From: Athripsodes cinereus
Taxonomy: Eukaryota > Arthropoda > Insecta > Trichoptera > Leptoceridae
Reading direction: 5' to 3'
Assembly (NCBI GenBank): GCA_947579605.1
Contig: OX388328.1
Location: forward strand, 12,627,684 to 12,691,683
DNA: 64,000 nt
The first letter of the stretch is position 1; each line of letters starts with the position of its first letter. Below are positions 22,561 through 32,425 of this stretch, piece after piece. The notes under the pieces are model-generated. The model saw nothing but the letters and a program-made list of their open reading frames with translations, was not told the DNA's origin and ran no database searches. The translations under genes were made by a program, and so were the position numbers.

Positions 22561-22735
22561 ACTTTTAGACGATGCACTAAACACAATATATACATACGTA
22601 ACACCCAGACCCAGGACAATTTGAAAAAGGTCATTCTTCACTTTGCCCTGACCGGGAATCGAACCCGGAACCTCGTGACTCAAAAGCAAGAGCGTTATCT
22701 CCGCGCCACACCAACCGACGGAGGTGATGATGATG
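22560..22735 (-). mobile_element. tRNA-derived SINE (tSINE2), near full length
   Basis: On the minus strand: TTGGTGTGGCGCGGAGATAA (A box region), GGTTCCGGGTTCGATTCCCG (B box GGTTCGATTCC), then AAAGTGAAGAATGACC and GGTCTGGGTGTTACGTATGT. No acceptor stem forms, so it is not a tRNA gene. A (CAT)n run abuts the 5' end. Confidence 0.8.
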
Positions 22736-22779
22736 ATGTATCTATCTATATAATCATTGCATTGCTTACAAGTGATGTT

Positions 22780-22840
22780 ACCATAGTAACTGACATTCCT
22801 GTGAAATTCATGGGTGAGGGAGGGTGCAACCCTTAATGTG
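22780..22840 (+). repeat. repeat M fragment
   Basis: GACATTCCTGTGAAATTCAT and GGGTGCAACCCTTAATGTG match the end of the repeat at 41745-41905. Confidence 0.5.
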
Positions 22841-22844
22841 TGAA

Positions 22845-23195
22845 GTGGGGTTACCAACGGATTAACTACATCTAGCAAAAACGCAAAACTTCATCCACTC
22901 CGAGCCATTAAAAGAAATAAAACATTCAGAACGGATGGTTGTTGATATTGTGATAAGTATTTAACTTAAAAGCAATCCAGACGCTCTGACAATTAGTAGG
23001 TCCTAATATTATGCTGGTTTCGTGAATGTGTGGTGGGTAAGCAGTCTCTCAGAGTCGTACCAGGGATCTCTCAATAATGGTCACATAGGCACTTACTAAA
23101 AAAAAAAAATGAACTTCCACCAAGTACCTTCGGTCGTTTAGACGAACCAGGGATATCTCTATGGAAAGTCTAGTATTTGTTAAAAGAACTCTTCG
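22845..23195. other. interval with a duplicated flank
   Basis: AATGGTCACATAGG and CTTCCACCAAGTACC at 23077-23135 recur at 23473-23515 on the other side of the SINE, so the flank is an older tandem pair. No gene seen. Confidence 0.45.
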
Positions 23196-23208
23196 ATTTA
23201 ATGGTCAC

Positions 23209-23469
23209 TACACTACACTTCACCATTACGGCACATCCCACAAGTGGGGTATCCAGCAGAACAGCTGTAGGTATGTTATAAACATGCAGGCCGTCTTCTC
23301 TGTGCCAATACAAAACAAGACAATCAAGATGGATGGCAAACCTCATCACTGATGAATTCAAGATGTAAAATATCTTAATTTTTTCGAACAACTGACTTTT
23401 ACAGTTGGACACTCGAAAACTTGCGGAAAAGAGTGGGAGACCAATTCTTCACCAGGTGCTCCACGCCAC
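23209..23469 (-). mobile_element. SINE-P, complete copy with 13-bp TSD
   Basis: ATTTAATGGTCAC is present at 23196-23208 and 23470-23482. The insert is 261 bp: a (TACAC)n-like tail at the left, CACATCCCACAAGTGGGG, AGCAGAACAGCTGTAG, GGATGGCAAACCTCATCAC, GACACTCGAAAACTTGCGG, and GTGCTCCACGCCAC at the 5' end. The direct repeats fix both ends of the SINE and show insertion by target-primed reverse transcription. Confidence 0.92.
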
Positions 23470-23534
23470 ATTTAATGGTCACGTAATAGAGAAAAAATGG
23501 ACTTCCACCAAGTACCGTCGGTCGCTAATTTTGA

Positions 23535-23855
23535 CTATGTAAATAATGACACCACTTATATTGGTCAGTAGTCTAGTAGCCATAATAAACACAGATTTTA
23601 CATGGATAATAAATATGTAAGTAAATAAATATAAAATATATTATTTTTTGAACATATCGTAAATATAAACGCAGTTGAATTTTTTTGGCAGTCGTGCAAA
23701 AAAATGATGTAATTTATTTTAAGATGAAGGTCAACAGTGTATTATAATATGTATATTGTGTGGTTATATTACATCATGTAAAATTGTAGGTCTGTTTATA
23801 TGTATGTACTAGTTTAATTTTACAATACACATAGAATATAAATATAATAATGAGT
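23535..23855. other. AT-rich interval, no gene seen
   Basis: Nothing recognised. Confidence 0.4.
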
Positions 23856-23859
23856 TACA

Positions 23860-24260
23860 ATCCATTGGATAGGTCTGCAACGAGTTCGGATTTTCTTCTC
23901 GATTCCTTCCTATTCTCAGCCAGTCCTTAAGCTCTTCGTATGAGCCACAGTTCATGTCCCTCTTCAGCTGGTCCATATACGCGTCTCTTGGTCGGCGTCT
24001 ACCATTTCTGCCTTCGGTCTTACCTTCCGCGATGTTATAAGCAGTCCTGAGAGCCTGATGTTGTGGCCAATCCAGTAAGCTCGTTGTTGGCTGATTCTCT
24101 TAAGGAGTTGGCTTTTTTCGCCTACCCTGGTTAACACTTCTACGTTTTCGACGTGTTCCGACCAATGAATCTTCAGCATGCGTCTGTAGCACCACATTTA
24201 AAAAGCCGCCAGCCGTCCGCTTTCACTCTTGCTGATGGTCCACGTCTCGCAACCATAAAG
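23860..24260 (-). mobile_element. RTE-D 3' fragment
   Basis: The minus strand encodes RMLKIHWSEHVENVEVLTRV and GEKSQLLKRISQQRAYWIGH, then MNCGSYEELKDWLRIGRNR-like residues in shifted frames. The 3' tail is at the left (TAATGAGTTACAATCCATTG). It is the uninterrupted counterpart of 13790-14825 and shows what that copy looked like before insertion. Confidence 0.8.
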
Positions 24261-24564
24261 CAGAAAGCAAACAGTATAATCCTTTTGGAGTGTTAGGTGT
24301 GTGGATTGTAGTTTTTTTTATTTTGAATTGTGTAAAGTTTTTTCTTAATTGTGTTTTTATTTAATCGTTTTTTTGTGTTTAGTGTTAATATGACGTGGTT
24401 AGATGGAAGAAATCACTATAAAGTGATAATCTCGCCACTGCATATCATCACATTTTTTCTTAATAAACTGATTTGTTGATTTTGTTGTGTAAATGATGAT
24501 GTGCAAGAAGTATAATATAATAAATAAATAAATAGTAATTTTACAAAAATAAGGGTAGTTTTCA

Positions 24565-24960
24565 AAATATGCAAATTTTCTTCTTCTCCTTAGGCCCACG
24601 TGGTGGTGGGATCTGCCTCTCTTGTTTTGTTTCGTCACTTGGTTCTGTTGAACGCATCCTCTTGGGAACGTCGCAGTTCTGCCTGTCTTGTCTCACTACT
24701 TCACGCCATCTGCGCTTTGGCCTTCCTCTTGATCTCTTGCCGGTAACCTCGATACATTGAGCTTTATTGCCTACATACTCAGGTGGTCTCCTGGCCACAT
24801 GGCCATACCATCGCAATCTGCTCTCCTGTATTTAATCTGATATATCCTGCATACCCAGACTCCCACGAATGTATGAATTTCGGATCTTATCAAGCCTTGT
24901 GACCCCGCACATCCATCTTTACATTTTCATTTCGGCAGTCGTACAGCACGCACATGTCTC
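24565..24960 (-). mobile_element. RTE-like LINE C-terminal fragment
   Basis: An 84-codon frame (24562-24816) encodes MRWYGHVARRPPEYVGNKAQ and KRSRGRPKRRWREVVRQD, the basic GRPKRRW tail common at the end of RTE-like frames. Upstream, LDKIRNSYIRGSLGMQDI is readable after a break at 24831. This is another family, distinct from RTE-A to E. Confidence 0.7.
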
Positions 24961-24964
24961 TAAA

Positions 24965-25295
24965 AAGTGTTTCAAATTATGCAAATACGAATAAAATAAA
25001 GAAAAAAATGTGATGCAGTCGTCGTTCAAAAGTTAGTTGCCTAGTAAATATAGCTAGTCCAATACATTATAATACATAATAATATTATGCTATGATAATA
25101 TTGAATAGTGAATACATTCAACATGTCTAGGCTAACGTCATCGTGTCCTATCATAGTGTAGGTATACCTATAATAATTTATTTATCTATACTAGCATATT
25201 ATTATATGTCCATTTAAAATGATAATTGTACATACCTATTTCGTGAATATACGTAAGCGAATGAATGAAATAAGTTTGTTATAATGTGATATTGT
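24965..25295. other. AT-rich interval, no gene seen
   Basis: Nothing recognised. Confidence 0.4.
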
Positions 25296-25297
25296 GG

Positions 25298-25680
25298 CTA
25301 ATGCAGGACCCTCGAACCCTCGAGACCCTCGAAATAATCAGGACTACAATTATTATTATTACTTACTTTACTTTTCGCATGGCTCGGTGTGTTGACAAAT
25401 CTCAACCCATGTGGACTGCATCGTATCCTCTGCAGTCTTGGCACCAGTGCTAACAGCCAGTTCACCGCCTCCGGTCCTGCTTCATGGATGTCATGCAGAT
25501 CCCCGCTGAATTTTTTGAGATGGTAGTCTTGTACTACGTGTCTCACCGTTTGCACATCTCCACATTCACAAATCATGGGAATCTCTTTTTCCCCACCTCC
25601 AGAGCAAGTAGTTACAGCATCCATGTTCTCTGTCCTCACATTATTTTGTTGTACCCAAATCTTTCTCGGCATTATTATTA
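25298..25680 (-). mobile_element. non-LTR retrotransposon C-terminal fragment with Cys-His motif
   Basis: A 124-codon frame contains CECGDVQTVRHVVQDYHLKK, the C-x-C-G...H zinc-knuckle-like tail of many insect LINE reverse transcriptases, followed by LVPRLQRI. The 3' tail is at the left: AGTAATAATAATAAT on the minus strand. A related, more decayed piece is at 62292-62470. Confidence 0.7.
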
Positions 25681-25834
25681 TTGTTAACTCGAATCGAAGT
25701 AGACGATGGCTTATTCATGCTGACATTTCGGACATTCGGTTTGGAGATTTGTAGTTGGAATCCCACAGCCAACTTACTCTATGTAGGTATATGTACCTCT
25801 TAATATGTTTTTATTATTGACTATTACTAGGTAC

Positions 25835-25925
25835 TACTAATTCTATACATACTATCAAGGCACATCCCTCAAGTGGGGTAGCAAGCTGTCAACAATAAAA
25901 TCGTGCCAACAAAAAATTAAGAGAT
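25835..25925 (-). mobile_element. SINE-P fragment
   Basis: CAAGGCACATCCCTCAAGTG, GGGTAGCAAGCTGTCAAC and CGTGCCAACAAAAAATTAAG. Confidence 0.55.
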
Positions 25926-25929
25926 ATTA

Positions 25930-26130
25930 TTTATTTTGACGCCGTTTAGCAGTCTCTAGACCGTCACAAGGGCGCCAGTGAAGAGTTCAGTTTTTAATTT
26001 GCTTCTGAAGCTGGTGACAGTCTCTCAATGGCACCAGTAGGCGATTCCACATAATGGGTCCAACAACACCAAAGGCCCTCTCATAGAAGTTAGACTTACC
26101 GGCTCTATTGGACTCAGTAAGTCTATTCAG
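25930..26130 (-). mobile_element. L2/CR1-like LINE 3' fragment
   Basis: The minus strand encodes SNFYERAFGVVGPIMWNRLP and FRSKLKTELFTGALVTV in nearly the same words as 45375-45560, ending TAAACGGCGTCAAAAT. Confidence 0.75.
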
Positions 26131-26139
26131 AGCCAGGTT

Positions 26140-26255
26140 TATTCACAAAAGTCTTTATAAATTCGAACATCTACTGCCTTTAAAAGTAGGATTCTGTAAA
26201 ACTTACGGAAAAGAGTGGAAGACCAATTCTCTACCGGTTGCTTCACGGAATATAT
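26140..26255 (-). mobile_element. SINE-P 5' fragment
   Basis: ATTCGAACATCTACTGCC, GTAAAACTTACGGAAAAGAG, and GACCAATTCTCTACCGGTTG. Confidence 0.65.
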
Positions 26256-26559
26256 TGTATTTTCAAAATTCGTGTTGGTACATTATTACCTTTAAAATAC
26301 TAGATACCTAATTCGAAATAACTAAATACATATTTATACAATTATCTTTATTATAATTTCATACCTACCATATCATTATAAATAAATAAATAAATAATAG
26401 GTACATAATCAAGCAAATTTTAAATACTTACATATCTATCTTAAATTATTGCATGATCTAATGTGTGATTTTTTTTTAGATGTGCTAGGAATGTTAGAAA
26501 ATTGGTCACATTCCCGAAAAACTAGGCAATTGAAGATAAATAAGAATATTTACAACTGG

Positions 26560-26640
26560 TGGGGCATAAAGATAACGTTCTTGCTTTTGAGTCAAAAGAG
26601 CTTGATTCCCGGTCAGATCAAAATGAAGAATGAATGTTCT
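26560..26640 (+). mobile_element. tSINE2 head fragment
   Basis: GGGGCATAAAGATAACGTTC, TTGCTTTTGAGTC, GATTCCCGGTCAGATC and AAAATGAAGAATGA follow the order of the copy at 22560-22735. Confidence 0.6.
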
Positions 26641-27200
26641 GGGGAAGGGGAGCTGACTGGAATAGAGTATTTATATTACAAAAAAAGGCAGTACGAGAAC
26701 TAATGAATATAAAACCCAGAGATACATGTAAGATTGCCTTCAGTGAACTGGGAGTACTTACATTACCAAGTTTATACATATATGAGTGCCTACTTTATTC
26801 CTATAAGAACATATCTAATACGCCCCTGAACTCAGACTATCACAATTACAATACTCGTTATAAACGAGATGTAAGACCCCTAGAACATAGATTGGCTAAA
26901 GTTTCAAAAAGCTTTATTTGTCTTAGCATAAGTTTATATAATGAATTGCCCAATAATGTTAAGGCACTCAATTATGTAGAATATCAGAGAGAAGTGAAAA
27001 GGTATCTTGTTGGAAAAGCTTTTTACAATATCGACGAAATGCTAAATGGGACTGTTCAGCCTAATTGGCATTGATTCAATTCATTTATTTATGTATAATT
27101 ATTACAATTTATTTTTTACATACATTGACGAGAAGTTATTTTGGGCCTTTTACACTCGAAAAACTTTGATTCAATGAAATTTATTTATTTATTGTATTGT
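26634..27200 (+). mobile_element. CR1-like LINE C-terminal fragment, open frame
   Basis: A frame of 146 codons ends at 27074. It contains WGRGADWNRVFILQKKAVRE, LGVLTLPSLYIYECLLYSYK and DYHNYNTRYKRDVRPLEHRL, then LYNELPNNVKALNY. This string of motifs (LQK-AVR, NTR, LYN-LP) is characteristic of the region after the reverse-transcriptase domain in CR1/jockey-like elements. No catalytic YADD/FADD part is present, so it is a 5'-truncated copy, with a TTTATTTATTG-rich 3' region. Confidence 0.8.
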
Positions 27201-27244
27201 TGTAATTTGATTATTTTGTCATTTGTAAAAAAAAAACTAGGTAT

Positions 27245-27390
27245 TTAATTGCCTGACGATTCCAAGTGCCAAATCAATGGCCTACGGATGATCTTGAACC
27301 AATTCAAGGGCATACCCTTTCGATTGTTTTTCCACAAAACGGCGCATCTTTATAAGAATTTTCTAGTTATTATTACTATAATTGGATCTG
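27245..27390 (+). mobile_element. LINE 3'-UTR-like fragment
   Basis: CCTTTCGATTGTTTTTCCAC and AAAACGGCGCATCTTTATAA match 58545-58590 (GCAGTGGTTTTTCCACAAAA), the 3' region of another L2-like fragment. Confidence 0.5.
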
Positions 27391-27394
27391 AAAG

Positions 27395-28690
27395 GGACAT
27401 TGAAGAGAGAAGAAGTAGAAAAGATTCCCACGACGGTGGTTTTAGACGGTTAACGACTCTTGAGACATGAGTGTGTGAGGTGAGTCTCTCATCAATGCCC
27501 TGGATCTGAGTGTAACATGCATAATATAGGTATTGTGTTTAGTCAACTTAAGTGTATTGTTTATAATATGCCAAATTGGTTTCGCTACCAAGCAAACACC
27601 AGATGTGGTAGTCTCCATAGTGTTGTTTACATTTTGACTGGTTGCACTGCCATAGTGTCCCGGCAAAATATGGACCTCATGACAACCAATACTAATTATT
27701 ACGTATTAAGCACCCTTTCATTTACTAATTGATTATTGTAAAGGCTTTACCTTTCTTAAAAAAAAAACTTAAATAATTATGATCCCAGAGCAGAGAGAAC
27801 GTTACATTTTGTATTCCATTTTCATTTAATCCTTAAAGAACCTTATAGCCGACATCGCAGAGGTCGAATGGAAAGAGCTTTAGAAGAAGGCTACAAACGC
27901 ATCTTTTTGCTTAGAGTTTCGGGTGATGTTCACGGTATACGACGCCCTTGAGGTAATATTATGAGTAACGGTGCTCTACAAATTGTCCATTTATAAAATA
28001 ACTACTGACCCAGAACAGTCTAACTAAGCAGAAAATTTCAAATGTTATATTTATTTAAGGAACATGTGTATTTAGATTTAAGATAAAGTAGCTAATGTGA
28101 AGATTTGTATTGCCTACATAGTAATAAGTTTTATATTTCTGGAAATAAATTTAAAAAGAATCGTATAAATGTTAGTATTTTTAGCAAACGTCTGATTATG
28201 TCCTATAACCTCTGACATACCTAAACCAACTATACTTATAATTATATACAAACAAGTATTTTGTGGTACCTACATACTGAGGTTGTTTATTCTTTGTTCT
28301 GGATGACTGGTAGAAAATATACAATATAATAATAATAATGATCTCCACACAAACAATAAGGTATCTATTATTATTAACACCAACAACATTCATAATAACT
28401 AGGTAATGAATTCCATTCCGAATGTATCCACGTAATTATTTAACACAAATTATTTTTAATTTTGCCTGCGTCTTCTGCTAGGCAGACAGAGAAGATTAAA
28501 TTTAGTATTTTTAAGTTGTTTTTATCATCTTTATATTCTTTTTACTTTTATACCAACGAGTTGTTCTTATTGATTCGTACTCCTTGAGATCCATTAAAAG
28601 GATGGAATATTTTTCTTTTTTCATTCTCCTTCCTTATTTTTTAAAGTCCTGCCCTATGATTTCTCACTGCTTCATCCGACAATCTAGTCA
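27395..28690. other. interval without recognised gene
   Basis: The minus strand near 27485-27400 reads DERLTSHTHVSRVVNRLKPP, a plausible coding relic of an unknown element with a weak partner near 21826. A GC-richer patch at 27850-27950 is unassigned. The rest is AT-rich. Confidence 0.35.
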
Positions 28691-28990
28691 AAGACAAAAC
28701 CAATTAGACATCTAGATTGGAAAACCATCTTTTCACATGTATCATAGTCCAAAATCTGATCAGAAGAAGTGATAAAGGCGTCCCAACACTTTCGAATTGG
28801 CTCAAGGCTGATTTAAGTGAAAACTTTCGGAGTCCATGGACAAAGTTCACCAATTACATCATTCTTTCTGTCACGATGTAAGGTCCACCAAACATTTTAT
28901 ACAAACCATAGAAGCTCTACGTTGATCTCAAATCCTAGTCAAAGACCTTCGACAAATCTCTTATCCATCGTTCTCAGTTGGCACTCTAGA
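28690..28990 (+). repeat. repeat K copy
   Basis: CAGAAGAAGTGATAAAGGCG, TTTCGAATTGGCTCAAGGCT, TCGGAGTCCATGGACAAAGT and CTGTCACGATGTAAGGTCC match 33395-33620 and 57440-57600. Class unknown. Confidence 0.65.
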
Positions 28991-28994
28991 TATT

Positions 28995-29140
28995 TCTTTG
29001 CCCTTTTTGAGTCTCGGGTTCGATTCCGGGTCAGGGTAAAATGAAGAAAGACCTTTTTCAAATTGTCCTGTGTCTGGGTGTTACATGTATATTGTATTTA
29101 GTGCATTGTACATATGTGTATCGTTGCGTTAGTACCCATA
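28995..29140 (+). mobile_element. tSINE2 copy, 5'-truncated
   Basis: GAGTCTCGGGTTCGATTCCG (B box intact), GGTAAAATGAAGAAAGACC, TTTTTCAAATTGTCCTGTGT and GGGTGTTACATGTATATTG. Confidence 0.75.
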
Positions 29141-29289
29141 ATACAAGATTCATAATATCTAAGTTGGAGACTAGCTCGATCTATATGTACTGTCTTTACA
29201 TGTTATGTAAGCCGAAACACCTGGCAACATGTCCTGCTTTGCTCCATTTTAGAGCAGCTAATCTCTCGCCTTCTTTATTGAATTCGGTT

Positions 29290-29480
29290 GTCATCCTCTT
29301 TTTTTTATAAAAAAGATATATCTGGGTTTTGTTATAATATAACCTTATACACCTTTCACAGTAGGCTTAAATCTTGTGTTGTGAAAGAGGAGTTTGCCGG
29401 CACCTGGGTTCGAATCACGGACTCCATGTTCATGAGGTCGAGACTCTGCTTCCAGGCTACCGACGAAGTCACTGAACATA
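29290..29480 (-). mobile_element. tSINE1 copy
   Basis: AAAAAGATATATCTGGGTTT at the left (3' end), then CACCTTTCACAGTAGGCTT, TTTGCCGGCACCTGGGTTCG and GACTCTGCTTCCAGGCTACC. Both internal promoter boxes are inverted relative to 30395-30575. Confidence 0.8.
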
Positions 29481-29514
29481 CATTCTACTTCGTTATTACT
29501 ACTTCTACTACTAC

Positions 29515-29815
29515 CAACGATGGTTTAGACATGTGGAACGAATGAATGAGGAAAGGATGACAAAGAGGCTAGGTATACCTTTTTGATATAAAGGGTGTGA
29601 GGAAGCAAGGGCTTCCCAGAATCACGTTTCTTGATCACGTGGATCAAATTCTCAAGGACGGTCGTGTGTTGAGTAAGAGAAATCGACGTGCGTGTATGAG
29701 AAAATGTATGAATGTAAAATAACCGAAAGAAGTATGTAAGGATTGATCTATACGGCGTTCCTTTCTTTCTGCCTACCCCACTTGGGATACGGCGTTAGTG
29801 TATTATAATATATTA
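29515..29815 (+). mobile_element. RTE-B 3' fragment, degenerate
   Basis: WFRHVERMNEERMTKRL, DHVDQILKDGRVLSKRNRRA and CKD*SIRRSFLSAYPTWD-like residues, with a stop inside (TAA in the NVEEAKE region). The tail is (TATAA)n rather than (TATAG)n. Confidence 0.8.
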
Positions 29816-29844
29816 TAATAATAATATTTAATTTGAATCTATTT

Positions 29845-30340
29845 CTCTTCTTCTTCTTCTGTAGGTGCCCTGTCAGATCCCCCCGACGTTGGCGATCACT
29901 CTGGCATAGGCGTCTCGGTCCTGAGACCTGAGTCAATAACACTCTTTCGCGTCACGTTCCCGCTCCGTTAGCGTTCGGGTGCAGACGATGTTGCAAGCAA
30001 GTGTCAATTTCGTTGCTAAGATACACAATAGCTACGAAAATTAATAATCGTCTGCACCCGAACAGAGCGGGAACATGACGCGAAAGTGTATTATTGACTC
30101 AGGCCTCTGCGCTGTCTGGAATAACTCCTCCACACCTCTCATTCCAGTCCAATCTCGAATACTGCGCAGCCACGGTGTCTGCCTTCTGCCAGCCCCTCGA
30201 CGTCCCTCTATCTTGCCTGCCATAATCAAACGCAGAATGTGGTACTTTTCTCCACGCATTATATGACCCAGATATGAGATCTTTCGCACTTTCACATCCA
30301 ACAGGAGTTCTCTGTCCATTCCAGCTCTTCTTAACATCTC
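29845..30340 (-). mobile_element. RTE-E 3' fragment with nested MITE
   Basis: The minus strand encodes MLRRAGMDRELLLDVKVRKI, YLGHIMRGEKYHILRLIMAG and GRRQTPWLRSIRDWTGM, then after the MITE (29927-30103) RDAYARVIANVGGI-like residues. This is the end of an RTE-type frame. Sister copies are at 55370-55565 and 58745-59300. Confidence 0.8.
29927..30103. mobile_element. 177-bp MITE, TIR CCTGAGTCAATAACAC
   Basis: CCTGAGTCAATAACAC at the left is complementary to GTGTATTATTGACTCAGG at the right, and the complementarity runs on through TTTCGCGTCACGTTCCCGCT for about 55 bases. It interrupts the RTE-E frame. The first bases are shared with 36852-37014 and 60518-61538. Confidence 0.8.
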
Positions 30341-30394
30341 TACATTTATTTCTCTAGAAATTGTTTTTTATCAATGTACAGTAAAGAATGATTG

Positions 30395-30575
30395 AGTTCG
30401 TCGGTAGCTTGGAGGTAGAGTCTCGGCCTTCAGAACAAGGGGTCCGTGGTTCAAACCCAGGTGCCGGCAAACTCCCCTTTCATGACACAAGCTTTTAGCT
30501 TAGTGTGAAAGGTGTATAAAGTTGTATTCGGGTTTATAACAAACCCAGATATATCTTTTTAAAAAATAAATAAGA
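30395..30575 (+). mobile_element. tSINE1, complete copy
   Basis: GTCGGTAGCTTGGAGGTAGA (A box), GTCCGTGGTTCAAACCCAGG (B box GGTTCAAACCC), GCCGGCAAACTCCCC, a body with AGCTTAGTGTGAAAGGTGTA and the 3' end CAGATATATCTTTTTAAAAA. It looks like a tRNA-headed SINE with intact RNA polymerase III promoter boxes. Confidence 0.85.
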
Positions 30576-30579
30576 GAGC

Positions 30580-30955
30580 GAGAAACCAATAAAAACAAAC
30601 GAGTGTTTTGTCTTCATCCAATAATTGTACTATCGCTCACAAAGAACCATATTACGAATATAGTAAGCTATTTTTACGTTGTAGCAAAAAACGGCGCTAA
30701 AATGGTGCGGAAGAGAAAAAAAACGATTCATTCATAAAAGTTTTATTGACATTGGAGTCGTAAAAAAATGCCGTATGCGAAAAAATCGGAAACAGTTGTA
30801 CAAAAAAATGTGTGTTACCTAATCCAATGACCCCGACCGTCACGGTAAAAAACTGGAACATCGTATGCGAGAACAATAAGTATAGATGGGTGAATGCATG
30901 TGGAGGGAATATTGAAAAAGAAATATTATTTAAATTTTCTCCAGAAAAGAATATT
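30580..30955. other. AT-rich interval, no gene seen
   Basis: Nothing recognised. Confidence 0.4.
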
Positions 30956-30959
30956 AGCA

Positions 30960-31110
30960 TTACATATAACTTCTATTAGAGGGCCTTTGGTGTTGTTGGA
31001 CCGGTTATGTGGAATCGCATACCGGTACCTACCATTGAGAGATAGTCAGACTGTCACCAGCTTCAGAAGCAAATTGGTCTAGAGACTATTAAACGGTGTC
31101 AAAAATAAAA
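30960..31110 (+). mobile_element. L2/CR1-like LINE 3' fragment
   Basis: RAFGVVGPVMWNRIP-like residues, ATAGTCAGACTGTCACCAGC and GAGACTATTAAACGGTGTC, followed by a (CAT)n tail. Confidence 0.7.
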
Positions 31111-31170
31111 TCATCCAAAATCATCATCATCATCATCATTTCGATCGACATATTTATTGTATACTTTTAC

Positions 31171-31720
31171 TAGCTGACCCGGCAAAGGTTGTTTTGCCAT
31201 ATTCCTACATTATTTCTAGATCGCTATTAAGAAACAGGAGTTGATGAAAGAAGGGTGAAAATTTAGGGCTGTATTTATTTTTAATGCCTCACCATAAAAA
31301 AAATGTTTAAGAAAAAAATCGGGGTGGACTACTTTTAACTTCTAGGGGTATGAAAATAGATGTTGGCCGATTCTCAGACCTACCCGATAAGTACTATGTA
31401 TGTATGTTGGATGGTTTATTTGCCGCCGTTTAATGAAGCATCCATCTCAAGGGCGCGGGAAACTTGTTGGAAGAGCGATGTCTTCAACTTGCTCTGGAAC
31501 GTTATTATCGGCTGGTATTTACGGAGGTCCTCGAGGAATCGGTTCCAGATGACGGGTCCTGTGACGCCAAAATTGTTTTCGTCCAGCATGTTGATGGTTG
31601 TCTTGGCTGAGCGTAGAGGTCTACTTACAGGATAAGCACACAGAATTTCATCAAAATCGGTCCAGCCGTTTCGGAGGAGTGTGATAACAAACACCGTGAC
31701 ACGAGAATTTTATATACTTA
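31171..31720 (+). repeat. CTAGCTGACCCGGC repeat, interrupted full copy
   Basis: Starts ACTAGCTGACCCGGCAAAGG, passes through GGGTGAAAATTTAGGGCTGT and TGTTGGCCGATTCTCAGACC, and resumes after the insertion with TCAAAATCGGTCCAGCCGTT, CGGAGGAGTGTGATAAC and ACACGAGAATTTTATATA. Both ends are seen. It is split by the LINE fragment at 31395-31630. Confidence 0.7.
31395..31630 (-). mobile_element. L2/CR1-like LINE fragment with 9-bp near-TSD
   Basis: GATAAGTAC (31386-31394) and GATAAGCAC (31631-31639) differ at one base. The minus strand encodes NNFGVTGPVIWNRFLEDLR and FQSKLKTSLFQQVSRALEMD, then TTAAACGGCGGCAAAT and a (CATA)n tail at the left. Confidence 0.75.
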
Positions 31721-31739
31721 CCTACCTATTAGATAAAAA

Positions 31740-32335
31740 TTAAAAAAAAAAATATTTCACTTTTGGAGAGGTTCATATTATGATAATACCCTCGCTGCTT
31801 CATAATAAAAAAATTAGCAATAAAAACAATATTTATGTTTTTTATTGCTTTGTAACTATGTATGATTATGTTATGTCACATTGAGATTGTGAATTTATGG
31901 TTTGTTTATGTTAGTTTTTTGCTTTTTATTTATTTATTTCATTTAGTATAAGTATTAAGATCTTTATAATACTATAAGACTACTGGACTAATCTGTAAAT
32001 GAAACTTTTATTTGTTCAATTATTTATTTATTTATTATTATTTGTTCATTTTAATGATTTGATTTGACTAATTTTATAAATGTCATAATTTGAATCCTAA
32101 TTGTGTTTTGTTCTTCGCCAATTGTAATAATTCTCCTCTTACTCCAACCGTGTTGTGAATTAGAATTATGATTTGTTTTTTTTTATTATGTAGGTATACT
32201 TTACCAGTTAAAAGGCTGCCGTGGATGTATGTATAAATAAATAAATAAATAAGAAATTATAATGAAGACATCACATATTGGTCACTTTCCATGTTCAAAT
32301 CAGCGATTATGTATGCCACCCGTTAGTCGTAATTT
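31740..32335. other. AT-rich interval, no gene seen
   Basis: Low-complexity, with TTTATTTATTTATT runs. Nothing recognised. Confidence 0.45.
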
Positions 32336-32339
32336 TTTT

Positions 32340-32425
32340 ATCAGAATGAAGAGGATAGCTTGTGTGTTTATTACATGCAATTAGTCTGTTGGTAACCTGT
32401 GGGATATGCCATGGTGGTATCGATA
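32340..32425 (+). mobile_element. SINE-P 3' fragment
   Basis: GAAGAGGATAGCTTG, TATTACATGCAATTAGTCTG and CTGTGGGATATGCCATGGTG. Confidence 0.6.

Noticed and set aside
30395..30470. tRNA genes at 30395, 22660, 16307 and 1-56
   Set aside because: A and B boxes are present, but 5' and 3' ends do not pair into an acceptor stem and each continues into a repeated SINE body.
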